Source: Acanthosoma haemorrhoidale (Eukaryota; Arthropoda; Insecta; Hemiptera; Acanthosomatidae). Taken from it: 64,000 nt of DNA. Position 1 is the first letter of the stretch; each line of letters begins with the position of its first letter. The stretch spans positions 85,483,474 through 85,547,473 of the forward strand of contig OV884011.1 in assembly GCA_930367205.1 (NCBI GenBank), read 5' to 3'. Positions 34,501 to 46,862 of the stretch are shown here, piece by piece. The translations under genes were made by a program, and so were the position numbers. The notes below the pieces were generated by a model. It saw only the letters and a program-made list of their open reading frames with translations. It did no database searches and had not been told where the DNA came from.

Positions 34501-36686
34501 AGTGTATCTTTTAGAGACAATAAGAATTATCTATTCCATTTATTAAAAATGGGGGCTAAACAATCAGGACTTTATTAAATTTTAAATAGCTTCCGACTAT
34601 TTTAACCAAGCTGTAATCAGATTAATCTAAGGAGTTGGAGGTATACCTTTCAAATAGTTTTTGCGCCCGCCTTTTCAGTACCTTCAGAGAGATGAGATTA
34701 TTATCTTACTAATTACTAAATCATGTTCGCAACTTTAACTCTTTCCATGTTTTACAAAAAAAGATGATATTTTGCTTGTTAGTTTCATGTGATTCTCTGA
34801 TGGCACTAAAAATAAAAGTAATTCTATAAAAAAAAAAAAAATAATTAACATAAATCATCTAATAACTGTGCAATGAAAAAATATTTTTTTCTGAGCATAT
34901 TGTGTAGGGTATTTAATTAAATATGGGAATTTAGCAGACTATAAATGGAAAAAAACACAAAATCAAAAATATTTAACTAAAACAGTCATGCTCATGGTGA
35001 CAAATTCCAATGTACAGTATCAATCAATATGGGACTGCTAAAGAAATTGCTTTTGAATATGTATGCCAATAAAAATTACTCAATAAAACTTAGGAACTCA
35101 AAAAAAAAAGGAATAATTAGTGAGATTATTATAAAAAACATTAGAATGAATGATTTCATGACCCCAATGAGAGATAGAGTAGAGAGATACTCTACTTTCA
35201 AATAATTCAATCTATTAGAAATTGGCAAATGAAGATAAAAATTGTGATGCAAACAACATTTGTTAGAATCAATTAGTTATCATAGCTAGGAAGTGATAAG
35301 TGGTGTAGATATTATTTTTTTGTCTATTTACAATATTTCCAATTTAAATCTTAGTTTTTAAAAATTGTAAAACCCAACCATTTTCATTTGTCTGCACCTT
35401 AGTTAAGATGTAAAACATAAAAAGTAAACCCTTACTATAGTTTTCAATCTTCGGTAAATAATTTCTCCTACTCATACAGTACTGTTGTTTAGGCATTATG
35501 CAGTTGTCAGTACTGGCACCATTTAATAACTTGGCTGGCTCAGTCGCTTCTGCATTAATTCCAACCCTACTTGCACCAAAAATAGCAAGGGAAGCTGTAG
35601 GTGTGTAAGAATTTTTTTAGCTATGCCAATAATTCTATTTCATATTATACCTCCAGGTAAAATTATTATCATTTCAGAAGTAGCGTCATCTTCTTCATGT
35701 AAAAGTGAACCAATGAAAACAAGCATTATGAAGCAAGCAAAGCAAAGTCCGAGCAGTTCTGACGGTCAGTAAAATTACATATTATCAAACTAAGTAAACA
35801 GATAGATTAATTATTTTTGATATAGATACTTATCAAAGTCAATTACAACATTTTACATTTTTTTAGGAGAGGATTCTACAAGATTCTGTACTTCAATTCC
35901 GAAAAATCGTGGTACAAAAAAATTGAGCTGGGGCACTGAGCAAAGATGTTCAGCCCCACTAAAAAAGGTGATCATTTTAAATTTATTTTTGCTTCTCGGT
36001 CATTAAACAAAACTATATCAGGGTTATTGTCGAACAGATTGAAACTTATTAAGCATTATATGAATAAAAGTGTCTTTCTACTTTATGTGTGAGTATGACA
36101 TAATTTTCTTTTTAATGACCTACATTAGACATAATTGGGTCTGTACTCATGTACTCCTTGAAAAAATATAGGAATTATAAAATAATAATAACAATATAAA
36201 ATAATAAACTTTTTTTTTTTTTTTACCCCTTCCTGGGCTTTCGCCCACACGGGGAAAAGAATAAAATAATAAACTATAAGAATTTATTTTGATTGGAGGG
36301 TGGCGCAAATGATAAAAAATCTGGCATCGATGAAGAACCAGAAGAAGCTACTGCGAATACAAGTTTGCTTCCTCAGCAGAACTGCAAGGTATTAATGACG
36401 AAAAGAAAATTTTTACTACAGAAATAATTCATTTTTTTTAAAATGATGTTGCCTTTGTTTTTGGAAATTTTAGAGAGATACAGAGCTGACCCTGGATGCT
36501 ATATTGAACCACATTGCCTACATGAGCAGGGACAGACCTTGCACGGGCCCTGGCAATGGAAGGAGGCGGGCTGCCAGAGTTCTCTTTGTCTGCACCCTCT
36601 CGGGGGTCCTCGGAATCTGTCTTCTCACTTTTCATTTGGCTGCTCTCTTTCTGCCCAACGGTCTGCTTTTATCTCATTTCTTTTAA
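25515..36686 (+). CDS. Multi-pass membrane protein, PRRT3/PRRT4-like (428 aa, 11 coding exons)
   Basis: Coding exons: 25515-25557, 30433-30598, 30687-30795, 31603-31704, 32938-33057, 33811-33958, 35493-35600, 35678-35764, 35867-35967, 36299-36388, 36474-36686. All junctions are in phase and canonical. The N-terminus has no signal peptide and three N-glycosylation sequons (NVT, NET, NVS), suggesting it is extracellular. Hydrophobic segments are near residues 42-66, 80-98, 112-136, 150-170, 183-207 and 391-416. Conserved-looking patches are LLGASRAIGLFVDPYALRD and AAAMFDLGTACITSALCLTH. A hydrophilic serine-rich loop (about 265-385) lies before the last segment. The pattern resembles PRRT3/PRRT4 vertebrate proteins of unknown function, whose cores have one more C-terminal membrane segment; here TAA follows soon after segment six (LPNGLLLSHFF). 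Polyadenylation signals aataaa occur at 36688 and 36818. The start is fixed by an in-frame TGA six bases upstream and A at -3. Ligand and role are unknown. Confidence 0.86.
25558..30432 (+). other. Intron 1 of the PRRT-like gene (4.9 kb)
   Basis: Runs from AACG|gtaaga to tctaacag. It has no recognised exon or intact transposon. CpG-containing patches (about 27420-27600 and 28550-28860) could hold regulatory sequence or old repeats, but nothing specific was identified. Confidence 0.6.
31000..31300 (-). mobile_element. tRNA-derived SINE-like sequence, in PRRT-like intron 3
   Basis: On the minus strand, 31298-31236 has a tRNA-like head: A-box region agtggttaatatggtggc, an anticodon-loop-like cttctaacc, and a B-box region ctggtttgatctccggg. 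An unrelated body and an AT-rich tail (about 31010-31040) follow. The loop would carry a TCT anticodon, so an arginine tRNA ancestor is possible. Boundaries are approximate. Confidence 0.6.
34880..34965 (+). repeat. Dispersed repeat, copy at 34.9 kb
   Basis: gcatattgtgtagggtattt and the following (t)ttagcagactataaatgg block recur at 37640-37730 (gcatattgtgtaaggtatta; gtttagtgggctataaat). A more distant copy of the 37.66 kb part occurs at 49260-49320. Confidence 0.55.
36196..36275 (-). mobile_element. Very short retroposed insertion with 15 bp target duplication
   Basis: The 15-mer ataaaataataaact occurs at 36196-36210 and 36261-36275. Between them is a T14 run, read as poly(A) on the minus strand, attached to only ~30 bp of unique sequence. 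On the minus strand that sequence folds as GGGC-GAAA-GCCC inside an outer CCCC/GGGG pairing. This is a severely 5'-truncated LINE or SINE 3' end. It sits just upstream of exon 10 (36299) of the PRRT-like gene. Confidence 0.8.
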
Positions 36687-36693
36687 TAATAAA

Positions 36694-37639
36694 GTCATAC
36701 CCTGCTTAGAGTAAGAACATTGTGTATTAAGACAATCTTATTTTATGGGGTATCTTATAAGTGAATACATTGATGTTCCTTTGTCTATTAGGTTGATCTG
36801 TGATACTCATTTTATTTAATAAAAGGCAATGCCTAATTATGTAAAAGAAAATGAAATATCATGGGCACATAAGTATAGTCAGAACAAGTTTTTATTATCA
36901 TGAAACAAAGTAATATTTTTTAAACTGTACATTGGACTGAATTTTGTTAGTTCAGATAAGTAATAAAAGAAAATAAACTCATTTTACAACATGCTGTTTT
37001 TAACCTTTTGTTGTTAAGAGCAACAAATACTAAATTATAATGAATGATTTACTGGCTTTGTAGGTTTTCAATTATCTTGTTTTTTTAAGAATGTCATCTA
37101 ATACTCTAAAACTATTTAATATTTTGAATAAATGCTTCGCCTCAGTGACATCTAAATAGATTGCCCTCTCTATGTGATGAATGAATCTTTGCTGTCTTTT
37201 CTGTCTCCTCTCCAAAGGGCAGCTCCTTTTTTTTTTTTGGCTTTACGTAGGTTTATCTCAAAGGTGAGGCGACTCATCTGTGCGGCAAACTTTTTCACTT
37301 TTCAGACTTATTCATTCTCTTATCTTCTAAATTTACTCTACTTTTTCATTTTAACCATGGATATGAATTAAGTATATATTTATTTAAAAATAATCCTATT
37401 AAATATCACATACAAATACATTGCAGCATACTTACTACTTTGCATAATTTCAATGTGTACACTGTCCCACATTGAAATTGGTATATTGCGAATCCCTTGT
37501 TCGGCCTATACCATGAAATTTTATATCGAGATTATATTTGAATATCTGACTACATGAAAACTATTTTCAACTCAATTAATGATTTTTAAGAGGTATAGTT
37601 TCCATGGTAGTTCCATTTGATGCTAAAAATAATTTTTTC
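36694..37639. other. 3' flank of the PRRT-like gene, nothing coding recognised
   Basis: AT-rich sequence with a second possible polyadenylation signal at 36818. No exon encoding a further membrane segment was recognised. Confidence 0.4.
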
Positions 37640-37750
37640 CCCTAGCATATTGTGTAAGGTATTAAATTAAAGATGTTGTTGACCTGATTAATAATATGTT
37701 GAGAGTTTAGTGGGCTATAAATACAAAAAAAATGAAGCCAGATTAATGAC
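37640..37750 (+). repeat. Dispersed repeat, copy at 37.7 kb
   Basis: Homologous by eye to 34880-34965. Its middle, attaaattaaagatgttgttg to aataatatg, is also similar to 49268-49310. Confidence 0.55.
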
Positions 37751-37769
37751 AATTTGATTTTAACACTAA

Positions 37770-38475
37770 GGGGCTCTGCACCCCTACTTGCTTTGCTCAC
37801 TAACCCTTACGGCTCCACCGCTCAGCAGTCTGTCTGTCAGCCATTCCCTGTGATGCCAACATGGCTGGGCGCCCTGGTATTTACTTACCTTGTCCCTCCA
37901 GCATTATTAATTACTCATTAATTTGTAGGATAACAGAATGGTCCATGCACATATTATCCAGAGCTTGGATTGCACTATGAAATTCATCTTAATTTGTCTC
38001 TAAAGAGGCTTGATTCTTGGATCGAAGTATAGCGACCCAACATTAATTTTTGTTTTTTTGATTTATGGTTATATTCATTTTCTTTTATTAAGTTTTGTTC
38101 CTTGATCTGCAATTTTGCAGAATCTAAATACTCGATTTTTTAGATTGAAGTGTAGAGGCCTGACATTAATTTTATTCAAAAGATTGAAGTCGAGGGCCGT
38201 AATGATGTTGATGGCAGACAATGATTACTACGGTAATGATGTACAATAACAAATTGGAGCCTGGAACTATTGTATTCTTACGATGTTCAACTTAAATAAT
38301 ATATTTCTTTAGGAGAGGAACTGATCTAATCTTTCTAAATGGTAATTACTACCTAATTAGAAATTATTGTTAGTAACCATTCAAAATGTTGAAACCATCA
38401 CCTCTGAATACTGGGTGAAAAATCTGACATAAAGTACTGGGGGGGAGGGGGGTCCTTCAAAGACCCCACTCCTTT
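37770..38475. repeat. GC-patched repetitive stretch with degenerate internal repeats
   Basis: It starts with a GC-rich block (ggggctctgcacccctac ... ggctccaccgctcagc). It contains two diverged repeats about 125 bp apart (gatcgaagtatagcgaccca near 38019 and gattgaagtgtagaggcctg near 38143) plus a partial third near 38187. It ends near a hairpin-capable ggggtc...gacccc at 38450-38466. No element type was identified. Confidence 0.4.
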
Positions 38476-39322
38476 ATTCCCCAATTTTTGTCAATAAGTG
38501 CAATAAATAAAGGCATTAAACAAAAGAAAGCAAGTTCAATAAATTCTAAGACATTTTGAGACATTATTTACTTAAAAACTTCACATTTGAAAAACAAAAA
38601 AAATCTTTTTAATTATTACATGCTTTCCATACAATGATGGCATTTCGGTGTCCTCTGCACACAGATTTCTTGCAACTAAGACCTAATTATTATTAGTAAC
38701 ATTATTAAGAATTAATTATTATTTTAATATTAAAAAATAAAACACTGGTAATGCTGTTTGTTCAAAGTGAAATCCTAGCTAATTCAAAAGCTACCTAGTG
38801 GTTATTTGGTTCCCAGCGCTGCCTACTGTAGTTAGTTCCAACAGAGCAAAGCATGACAAAAGCAAAAGAGAGATGTATGTAAAACAGCTGTGGCTGAGGT
38901 TCCAATTCCGATATACAGAATCATCAATGGGGCATGTAGAAAAAATGGATTTGAATTTGTATGGTAGTATAACTAATTCAATAAAAGTTGGGGAATCAAT
39001 CAAGAGGAAGTAATTAATAAGAACATCAAAACCTTTAACTGTGTGATACTGCACATTTAATTAACTTTTTAAAATAATGTTCTAATGAATGTAGTACGCA
39101 GGGTATGACTAGTATCAAAACATAGTTGTATTATGTTGTCGATCATGACATTGATTAATAATAATTTAAATATTGCTATATTCTATTATGGTCTTAAAAA
39201 AAAATATGAAAAAGCCCCACAATGGTGGCTACTCATTTTGTAGTATATCTTTAATTTACTAATAAAAAAATAAATAAAATTAAACTTATAATTTATTAAA
39301 ACTCATGGAGTTCCTTGACAAC

Positions 39323-39735
39323 TGTCGGAGACGCTACTAGGTAAAGTTTGTAGGGCCAAGGCAACCGTCATCCGCGAGGGAGAGGTCTCTCCCAAGGAGG
39401 TGCTGGTTTTAGCAAGACGAAGGCAGATTCCCATTAGGAAGGTGTGGGATCTGACAACACTGGACTAAAACATAGCCAGGTTAGGGGAGAGAGAAGTGTT
39501 CTAGCTGCCAGTTTGGTTCTTTCTGAATTCCCCCCTATGACGCTGCGTTATATAGGCAGGCCAGCCGTGGTTGGGATAGCTCCCCACCTGCGGCTGTTTC
39601 CCCCACTAGCTTCTCTCCCCTCTCCGCCTGACGTCATAAGCTTTATTAAAAAAAATATGGAAACATAGATAGATATTTTCTGGTCCGAGAAGAGGGGAAC
39701 TTCTAATTATTCGTAATTAAGAGGTGGCCACAACA
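39323..39735 (+). mobile_element. Solo LTR 2 (413 bp) with 5 bp target duplication
   Basis: Begins TGTCGG and ends CCACAACA, flanked by ACAAC at 39318-39322 and 39736-39740. It shares gagacgctactaggtaaagt, ttatataggcagg and gagaagagg with solo LTR 1 but lacks the first ~360 bp of that copy after TGTCGG. The surrounding repeat has an uninterrupted copy at 48730-49215 that reads ...tgacaaccaaaca... across the insertion point. That supports the boundaries. Confidence 0.82.
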
Positions 39736-39740
39736 ACAAC

Positions 39741-40315
39741 CAAACACTTACATGAAAGAAATAAAAAAAAAAATTAATACATATACAGGTTTTGAGTTAT
39801 TTACAAATTTTCTGTCGATTGCTTGCCTTAATTCACCCAAGTATTGAATTTTGTGATCCTGATGCTCCAAATACAATGTTGCCCAATGGCCTCCTGTAGA
39901 CTCCGCATATGTGATATATGAGGTTCTATGATGGGCATACTGCTACAAGGTAATAATAGGAAGAAATAGGAGGTCTGAGGTTATATGTACAAATAAGAGA
40001 TATGAGGAAATACGAAGTGAAGGGCCCTCACGCCAAATATGTTTGACCATCGGAAAACTGGAAAAAATCGTCATCAACACCTCTCTTCTTATAGACAACC
40101 TCTCCTTTATACCTTCTCTCAACAACTACTCTCCTCTAGTAACTAGAAACAACTGCAGTTTCATCCTTCCTCTCAGCTGTTCTAATTGCACACATACTTC
40201 CTGCTGTTACATTCATTTGTTTTAATTTTAAACTTTTTCTAATTTATTCTATATTATTTAATATTTTATATAATAAAATAACCTTCTTAAAAATAACATT
40301 GCAATATACTGATTA
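39741..40315. repeat. Unclassified dispersed repeat R, copy A (interrupted by solo LTR 2)
   Basis: Together with about 39280-39322 it aligns with 48730-49215. Shared blocks include attaatacatatac, caatggcctcctgtaga, ctcagctgttctaatt/ctcagttgttccaatt and cttgctgttacattca-type sequence. No intact ORF is present. Confidence 0.72.
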
Positions 40316-43300
40316 GGCTGGGTATACGATGGTGACCGGAGATGGCTGTGTTATGAAACAATATGTAGAAGCTTGGAGATTTTTGCTGCTTGGGGAGTGG
40401 CCAATCTAACCAAACAACCTGTTAGCGAGAGGGTAAAATCTCCATCAAGGCATGGTATTTTCATGTAAAACTGTTTCATTTAAACCTATCATTGGCTTGT
40501 TACTGTTTTCAATTTAAAAAAACAAAAAAAAACTCTTCTGGCTGAAAAGCCACCGGTCAAAGATCTGCAGGATGCCAGAAAATGAAACAATTGTTTTTTT
40601 ATTTAAGGATTCCCATGCACCTTGATATTCTGTATATATTTATCAGTTTTTAAATGAAAAATAACCCATAACATTTATAATGAGTTAAGATAATTAAATT
40701 AGGAAACAATATAAACTTGAAGAACCCATATAATTATTTATAATTTATATAATTATTGATGATGTGTTTTCTGACACAATAATGATCAGCATAAAAATGA
40801 TTAGTTTCTCTATCATTTATTCAATCAAATGAAAGATTAGTTCACTTTTAACAACCCGGCACACCTGGAACAGATCTTTGACTAGCGACTAGTGAAACAA
40901 TACCAAAAATTTATATTATAATTTACTGAGTTTCTTTCTGGAAGGGTGAATATTTCTTCTTATGTTTACTTCATAATGAAATTTGTGACTTGATTGTTTT
41001 CATAAAGTCATATTTATAAGTATATCCTGTTAATTCTGTAAACCTATCTTGTGATCTATAAATGTATGTTTGTAACTAAACAGCAAATGTACTATTTCTG
41101 TCTAAAAAATAACCACTGGGTAGAATATATGTTGCTAAGTGTAAGGTAATACATAATCAAAAATGATTCTAAAAATATATTTTGAAATTACAGTATATAT
41201 TAAAAACAAAAACTATTTTTTAATGAGAATTTTTAGATAGTTAAAACAAATACAGGCATAATTTTTTTTTTAAATACTGTCCCCGAGTGCCTCAGTAATT
41301 GATTTTAGTAATAAAGGATTTAGAACATATCTTTCAAGGATCAATTATGAAACAATTGAGTCAAAGATTAAAACCAGATAACAGTTATTTCTTATTTAAT
41401 GGAATGGTTTTAAAGCAGCAAGAAGTGATATCCATTAAAATTGGCTCTCACAAACAAAACAAAAGGTTTCTATTATTGGGTGAACAGTTGAAATTATTTT
41501 TGGCTAACAGTCTTTGTATCTTAAACTATGGGGAAAAACTTACAAACTTACAACTTTAGGTTGTAAATAGCTTCTGGGATGTAATGTGAGAAAAATTATA
41601 AATCAGGAAAATGGATTGCCTTTTATATATTAATTTAATTTTTCATACTTTCTGTTATTGTAATTGAATCAACACAATGGCACTCCTCTGATCGGAGGAG
41701 TGCACAACCACTGGGCCACAGAGGCTTATTTGTGCCTTTATCCGAGCAAATTTAATCAAAGACCAAAAAAGTGTGCTCAGCAGCAAGAAAAATGCACTTG
41801 ATGTTATTGTAACAAAACTTTAGTTTGTAGTGATTAATAATAACAAATCACATATTTCCGACTCAATAATATTTTCAATACAATTTCAGTACAATCAAAT
41901 TTGCGAAAACAATCTTTGCTAATACTGATTAACTGGCAATAGTATTTTACAAACGATTTATGTATATTTTAAAAAAATTGTAATTCGGAACCTAATCATT
42001 CTAAAAACCATACTGTCTATTGTATAAACAATATATATATATTTGTTCAAAATTTAGGATAAAACTCCTTATCGAATATTTCCTAATTTATCCTTGAAAA
42101 TATATTCAGGTAAAAAGAGGTAAACTTTAACTTAATTATAGAATTTAAATAAATAGGGCCTATTGTTAACCGTACTTATTCTTAACCAAATCCCGAATTT
42201 TATCAGCTTTAGTATTCTGTGTATAAAATTTATACATATGTTGGTGAAAAGGCACTGTTATTTAAAATGTATACCGTCAAATTGCATTCACTATTTTGTT
42301 AAAATCAGTTAAAACATAATTTATTTATGGTTCTTAGCATGAGGTCACATGCAGCTATATGCAAACCTAGTTGGTCCAGTTTAGAAAAAAACCTCAAGAC
42401 TTCCGGTGGTAAGCTAATAAACAAGGGATTTTTCAAACTTTAAAATGTACTTGTGGTTAATGAATGACAGATATTCAACGATACATCAGCTTGGCATAAA
42501 CTTGGTGAAAGTCATAAACTTTTTATTATTCTAGATCAACTATATTTTGCACATTGCAGACTCATTCAATGCCTGCAAAATTAGTCAAGCATAAGCAAAA
42601 AAAAGTTTTCAATTGAAATAAGTAGTTGATTATCATCATTAAACATAATGTTTATTTACATTTTCAACAATTATTTAATTTATCAATCTTGTTCCTTGAA
42701 TGAACCAGTAGAAATAAATCAAAAGAATATTGGAGAACCAAATAATTAACAAGGAAACAAATTAAACCACAACAAGAGTTAATAACAGAACAGTGCTATT
42801 TTTTTTTATAATTGAAAAATGCTAAAGTTATGTAATTATTTGAATGGTATATGTTTTAATAACAGGATTTGTAATTTTTTAAGCTGTTTGAGAAATTTCT
42901 AAACCCTGTTTGAGTGATTTTTAAATTAATATTAAAACTTTTTTAATAACTTATAAAATCTATTTATCTAGTTGTTGTAACCATTCAGTGTTTCCCTTAG
43001 CCTGAAATTATCTCTTAAAATGTTTAAGTATACGATACAATAATGAAACTAATGGATGGTAAATTATACTTGTTTGGTTGTAGGATGCAATAATGAGGAT
43101 GGATTATTTTTTGAGTCACAATTAATTTACAGTGAAAGTGTGGAAAACTAACTTAAAAAGTTAAATTGATCAACCAGATTTTTTTGGCTATTAAAATTTT
43201 TCATTTGTTGAAATTACCGAAAAATGTGTTGTGTATATTTTAATAAAAACTATATTCATTAAAATTAATGAACTGGAAATGACCATTTATAGTTAAAAAT

Positions 43301-44700
43301 AAAGGTTTTGCTGTAATATTTTGGACATGATTTTAATGTATGAAAATCATTTAATCCAAATAAATAATTTCAAAGATAATATTTTAAAAATTTTTCGACA
43401 ATTTATAATTTTATTTAAAATGGTCCTCTCCGTCCCATTTGCCTAGATGAGCCGGTTTATCTACTTGATACCAGTAGCTATTATTTTCAGCAATATTTTG
43501 ACTAGTCTCCAAAAGATTGATTGTAAATTTTCTTTCCTAACAGCACTTAAAAATTTCAGGCCTAGTTAAGGGAATTAATTAATTAACTGGTTTTACTTTT
43601 TCCATAAATGCCATGATGTATGCTCCATACTAAGTAACAATATAAATGTGCTAAGTCCTTGCTTTACACACCATCCATTCAATCAAGTAAACAATTGTTT
43701 TAAGTGAACCGACTCATTGAGATGGACAAATATTTGTCTAGTGAGCTATATAATGGTGCACTAACCAAAGGTTGCCTCTATAAGCAATTCACAATCGAGT
43801 TAAGACACATCATAACCAACAATACTTAATGATAAATTCTGGCAGGGAAACAAACTGAATGTAATCTAAGACTGTATGTTAAATATTTTTCATTTTATAG
43901 ATCTTATTAAAGACTATGTATAAATAAAGTTAAATATATATTGTTAATTAAAGAAGAACATACAAGTTTTTAATTGTATTGAATCCTAGGCTGTGTCAAT
44001 AATCAGCAAAATGGTCCTTTTGTGACTCATTAACATTACAAATTTTGTATTTATTTTTTTTGGATGGATCTCAAATTAACTATCACTTAGTTAGTCATTT
44101 GTATCTATTTATTAAAACATCAAATATAATATAAGTTAGGGTACTATGCTTACAATATATAAAAAAAAAATCATGAACTTCCATTTGTTATTTATTGCTT
44201 TAATTAAGGATTACCAATGACAACGTATATACAGTCAATCTCTAATTTGAAAGTAACTTGTTATCAATGAAATTAAAATGTGGTATAGTATTTTGTAGAT
44301 TTTAATAAATGTATGTTACCTAATAAAATCCTTTATAAAAATATCTAAAAAAAAATAAAGTTAAATTTTAAACTAATTAGTGGTAAATAATTGTTTTTTT
44401 CCCATGATACCTTCTCTACTCAGTTAATTTCCTGCCTGATTTGTGGCTAGGACATGATTATCTACAATCCCACTGGCATGTCATTGTGAAGATATGACAA
44501 CACTTTATTGAATTATGTCCTATACTGGTGAATATTGGGCAACAAAAAAAGAGCTACTTATACTGTGCAGCTAAAAATAGAATAACAAGCCAAAACTTTT
44601 AAAATGTCTCGGAAGACATCCTTCATAACCACAAAAATATTTTTTTGTTTCTTGGTCTTCCACTTTGTCTCTCAGAAGGGAATCAGTGTGAACACCAGGA
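40316..44700. other. Long AT-rich stretch without recognised genes
   Basis: Apart from the tRNA-like hairpin at 41.7 kb, nothing was recognised. The open frame at 41299-41559 (86 codons) has no recognisable motif and is probably chance in this composition. Confidence 0.4.
41660..41745 (-). repeat. tRNA-like SINE head fragment with a perfect hairpin
   Basis: On the minus strand, ctgtggcccagtggttgtgc resembles a tRNA D-arm/A-box. It is followed by a perfect 8 bp stem with a 6-base loop (41681-41702, cactcctc/gaggagtg), in the place of an anticodon arm. The B-box is weak (ttgattcaatta). A tRNA-derived SINE or tRNA pseudogene is likely. Confidence 0.45.
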
Positions 44701-45440
44701 GGGAATAGGTTTTGTGACGGTTATGATAAAGTTCCTGTAAAAAATAAGTCAGATTTGGTCAAAAATGATAAGCAGTGCAATATGTGTGGGGATGGAATCA
44801 GACCTCTACTTTATTTAAGTACAAAATTTACAAATGTAATGTTTGTTTTAAAATAGGGCTTATTGCTAGAATGACTTTGTCGCCTATCAGAAACAAAACA
44901 GAACAGGCCTTCAAGTTGAAGATTTTTCATATTGGGAATATAAATTTATCTCAGGGAGGGTGGTATCATGTAACATTAATTTTAAAAAATATCGTGGCAA
45001 TAGACTTCGAATTGGATAAGGGGTATAGTTGCTCTATTCTTCCTTTTACATTGTGGAACTCAAAATTTAAAACAATTCCTTTCCAATGTATGTCTATAAC
45101 CTTTTAATCATATTTTGAAGAAAACAATAAACCTGCTGGCTGTTTAAACACCAACATTTCGTATAAAAGTAAAAAATTTGAGTTGTGTTTTAAAAGTTGG
45201 ATTCTAAATTATTGAGAATGAGACTGTTCAGCACTTATTTACACCAAAACCTGAGGGTGATAGTATAGACATTTTTTCGAAATATTGTATTGTAAATATT
45301 TCAGATCAATTAGGAACATTTACTAAATCGTTAGAATTACTCCCTGATGCACAGCCTAGGTATATAGGTACAGTCAATGAAGGAATTCTAAAATCTGTAG
45401 ATCATAGCGCAATAAAATACATTGACCAATTTCAATAACG
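44700..45440 (+). mobile_element. Gypsy-type relic B, 5' part (protease region)
   Basis: In the plus-strand ORF 44775-45107 the segment FELDKGYSCSILPFTLWNSK matches the retroviral-type protease pattern DTGAxxSVIPxxLW, with the catalytic DTG reading DKG. Downstream frames contain further short Pol-like stretches and many stops. It continues beyond the mariner at 45793-46862. Confidence 0.55.
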
Positions 45441-45792
45441 AAAAAAATAATTCAGTTTTCTTTCTCACACTGACTATGACCCTCTTCTAAAGATTCAAAA
45501 TATAAAGTAAATTTTTAGGACTAGGCTTCTGTTAATTAATTGAACCATACCCTCAACCACTGAAAAGTTAAAAAAAAAAGTATTCTGTTTACTTGTAGAG
45601 GTGTGGGGAGCACAGTCCTTATCTGTTTGATAGTTTTAATCCTCTCTACCATTCTCTTTGAGATGTTCCTTGTAAAGGGACAATCCTTTGTTCAGGCATT
45701 TCTTCACGCTTCATACGCGCCCTCGTCGACGGGACAAAATAGGACTATACTAATCATTTTGTCCTAATCCAGTACTTATAATTTAATATATA

Positions 45793-46862
45793 TTGGGGTT
45801 GGCAAGAAAGTAATTTAGTTTTTTTTAGTGTGAAATAAAACTCAATTTTCTATTAAAAAAAAACTTTAATCAGTCAAATATCTGGCATTCTGTTCGATGA
45901 CTTTTTACCATCTTTCTGGTGACATCACGATCCCACGCTCATAGAACTTTTGGTCCTTATCACCAAAAAACTGAACCAAGTGCGATTTGAGGTCATCGCT
46001 ATTACTGAAATTTATACCATTTAAGAAGTTTTGTAAACTTCGAAATAAATGATAATCCGATGGTGCAAGGTCGGGCCTGTGACATCACTTCCCAACCGAG
46101 CTCCAATAGTTTCGTACGTGTTGCTAAAGATGTGTAAGGGCTCGTATTGTCGTGGAGGAACACGATTCCTTTTCTCTTTGATTGCTTCCTCCAATTTTAT
46201 AAGTTGTTGGCAGTAAACATCTGAATTGACCGTTCGAAATCAGCTCACAATAAACAACACCTTCAATCAAATTGACACCATGATCTTTTTCTGATGCAAT
46301 TCAGCTTTCGATATGGTTTGTGCTGGCTCATCATGCTTGGACCACGATCCATTTTTCATTACCAGTGATAATTCGTTTAAAAAAAGGGTCGATTGCCATT
46401 ATGCTTGAAATGTTTACAAATATTGATTCGTTGTGTTAGGTGAATTTCTTTCAATTCGTGTGGAACCAAAATATCGAGCTTCTTAACAAGTCCAAGATGT
46501 CTTATATGATTTTCAATTGTCGTGTGTGATACATTTAACTGTTTTGCAATCTTTAGCACAGTTATATGATGATTCGATTCAATAATGGCTTTCATTTTGT
46601 CATCAACTTCAGTAGGTCAACCAGAAATTTGGTCATCTTTCAGTGAAAAATCTCCAGAACAAAATTTTTTAAACCAATTTTGACACTGTGTTCTGTTAAA
46701 CAATCAACACTGTAAACACCACATCTCTTTGTGAGCTTCACCCACTTTCTCGCCTTTATGAAAATAAAATGTGTTGAAGATGCTTATTTTTGAATTTGTT
46801 CAGTGGGAGTTACTTTATTAATTACTCACCATATTTACCAAATTACTTTATCACTATCGGCT
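45793..46862 (-). mobile_element. Mariner element C, second subfamily, inactive
   Basis: The left end ttggggttggcaagaaagta follows a TA. The right end on the opposite strand (gatagtgataaagtaattt) is an imperfect inverted match, so the right boundary is approximate. It encodes a broken transposase on the minus strand. It is distinct in sequence from the mariners at 3085 and 13640 and is inserted in a Gypsy relic. Confidence 0.8.
45866..46790 (-). pseudogene. Mariner transposase (element C), frameshifted
   Basis: The N-terminal helix-turn-helix part is readable (QNWFKKFCSGDFSLKDDQIS; then MKAIIESNHHITVLKIAKQL and VSHTTIENHIRHLGLVKKLD). The first catalytic site reads IITGNEKWIV with Asn for the family Asp. 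The second Asp is in FLHDNTSPYTSLATR and the third, in another frame, in PDLAPSDYHLFRSLQN. A stop replaces a codon in SPERW near the end. The frame ends at 45866. Confidence 0.85.

Noticed and set aside
36438..36709. ORFs in other frames over the last PRRT-like exon
   Set aside because: They conflict with the spliced frame that continues from exon 10 in phase.
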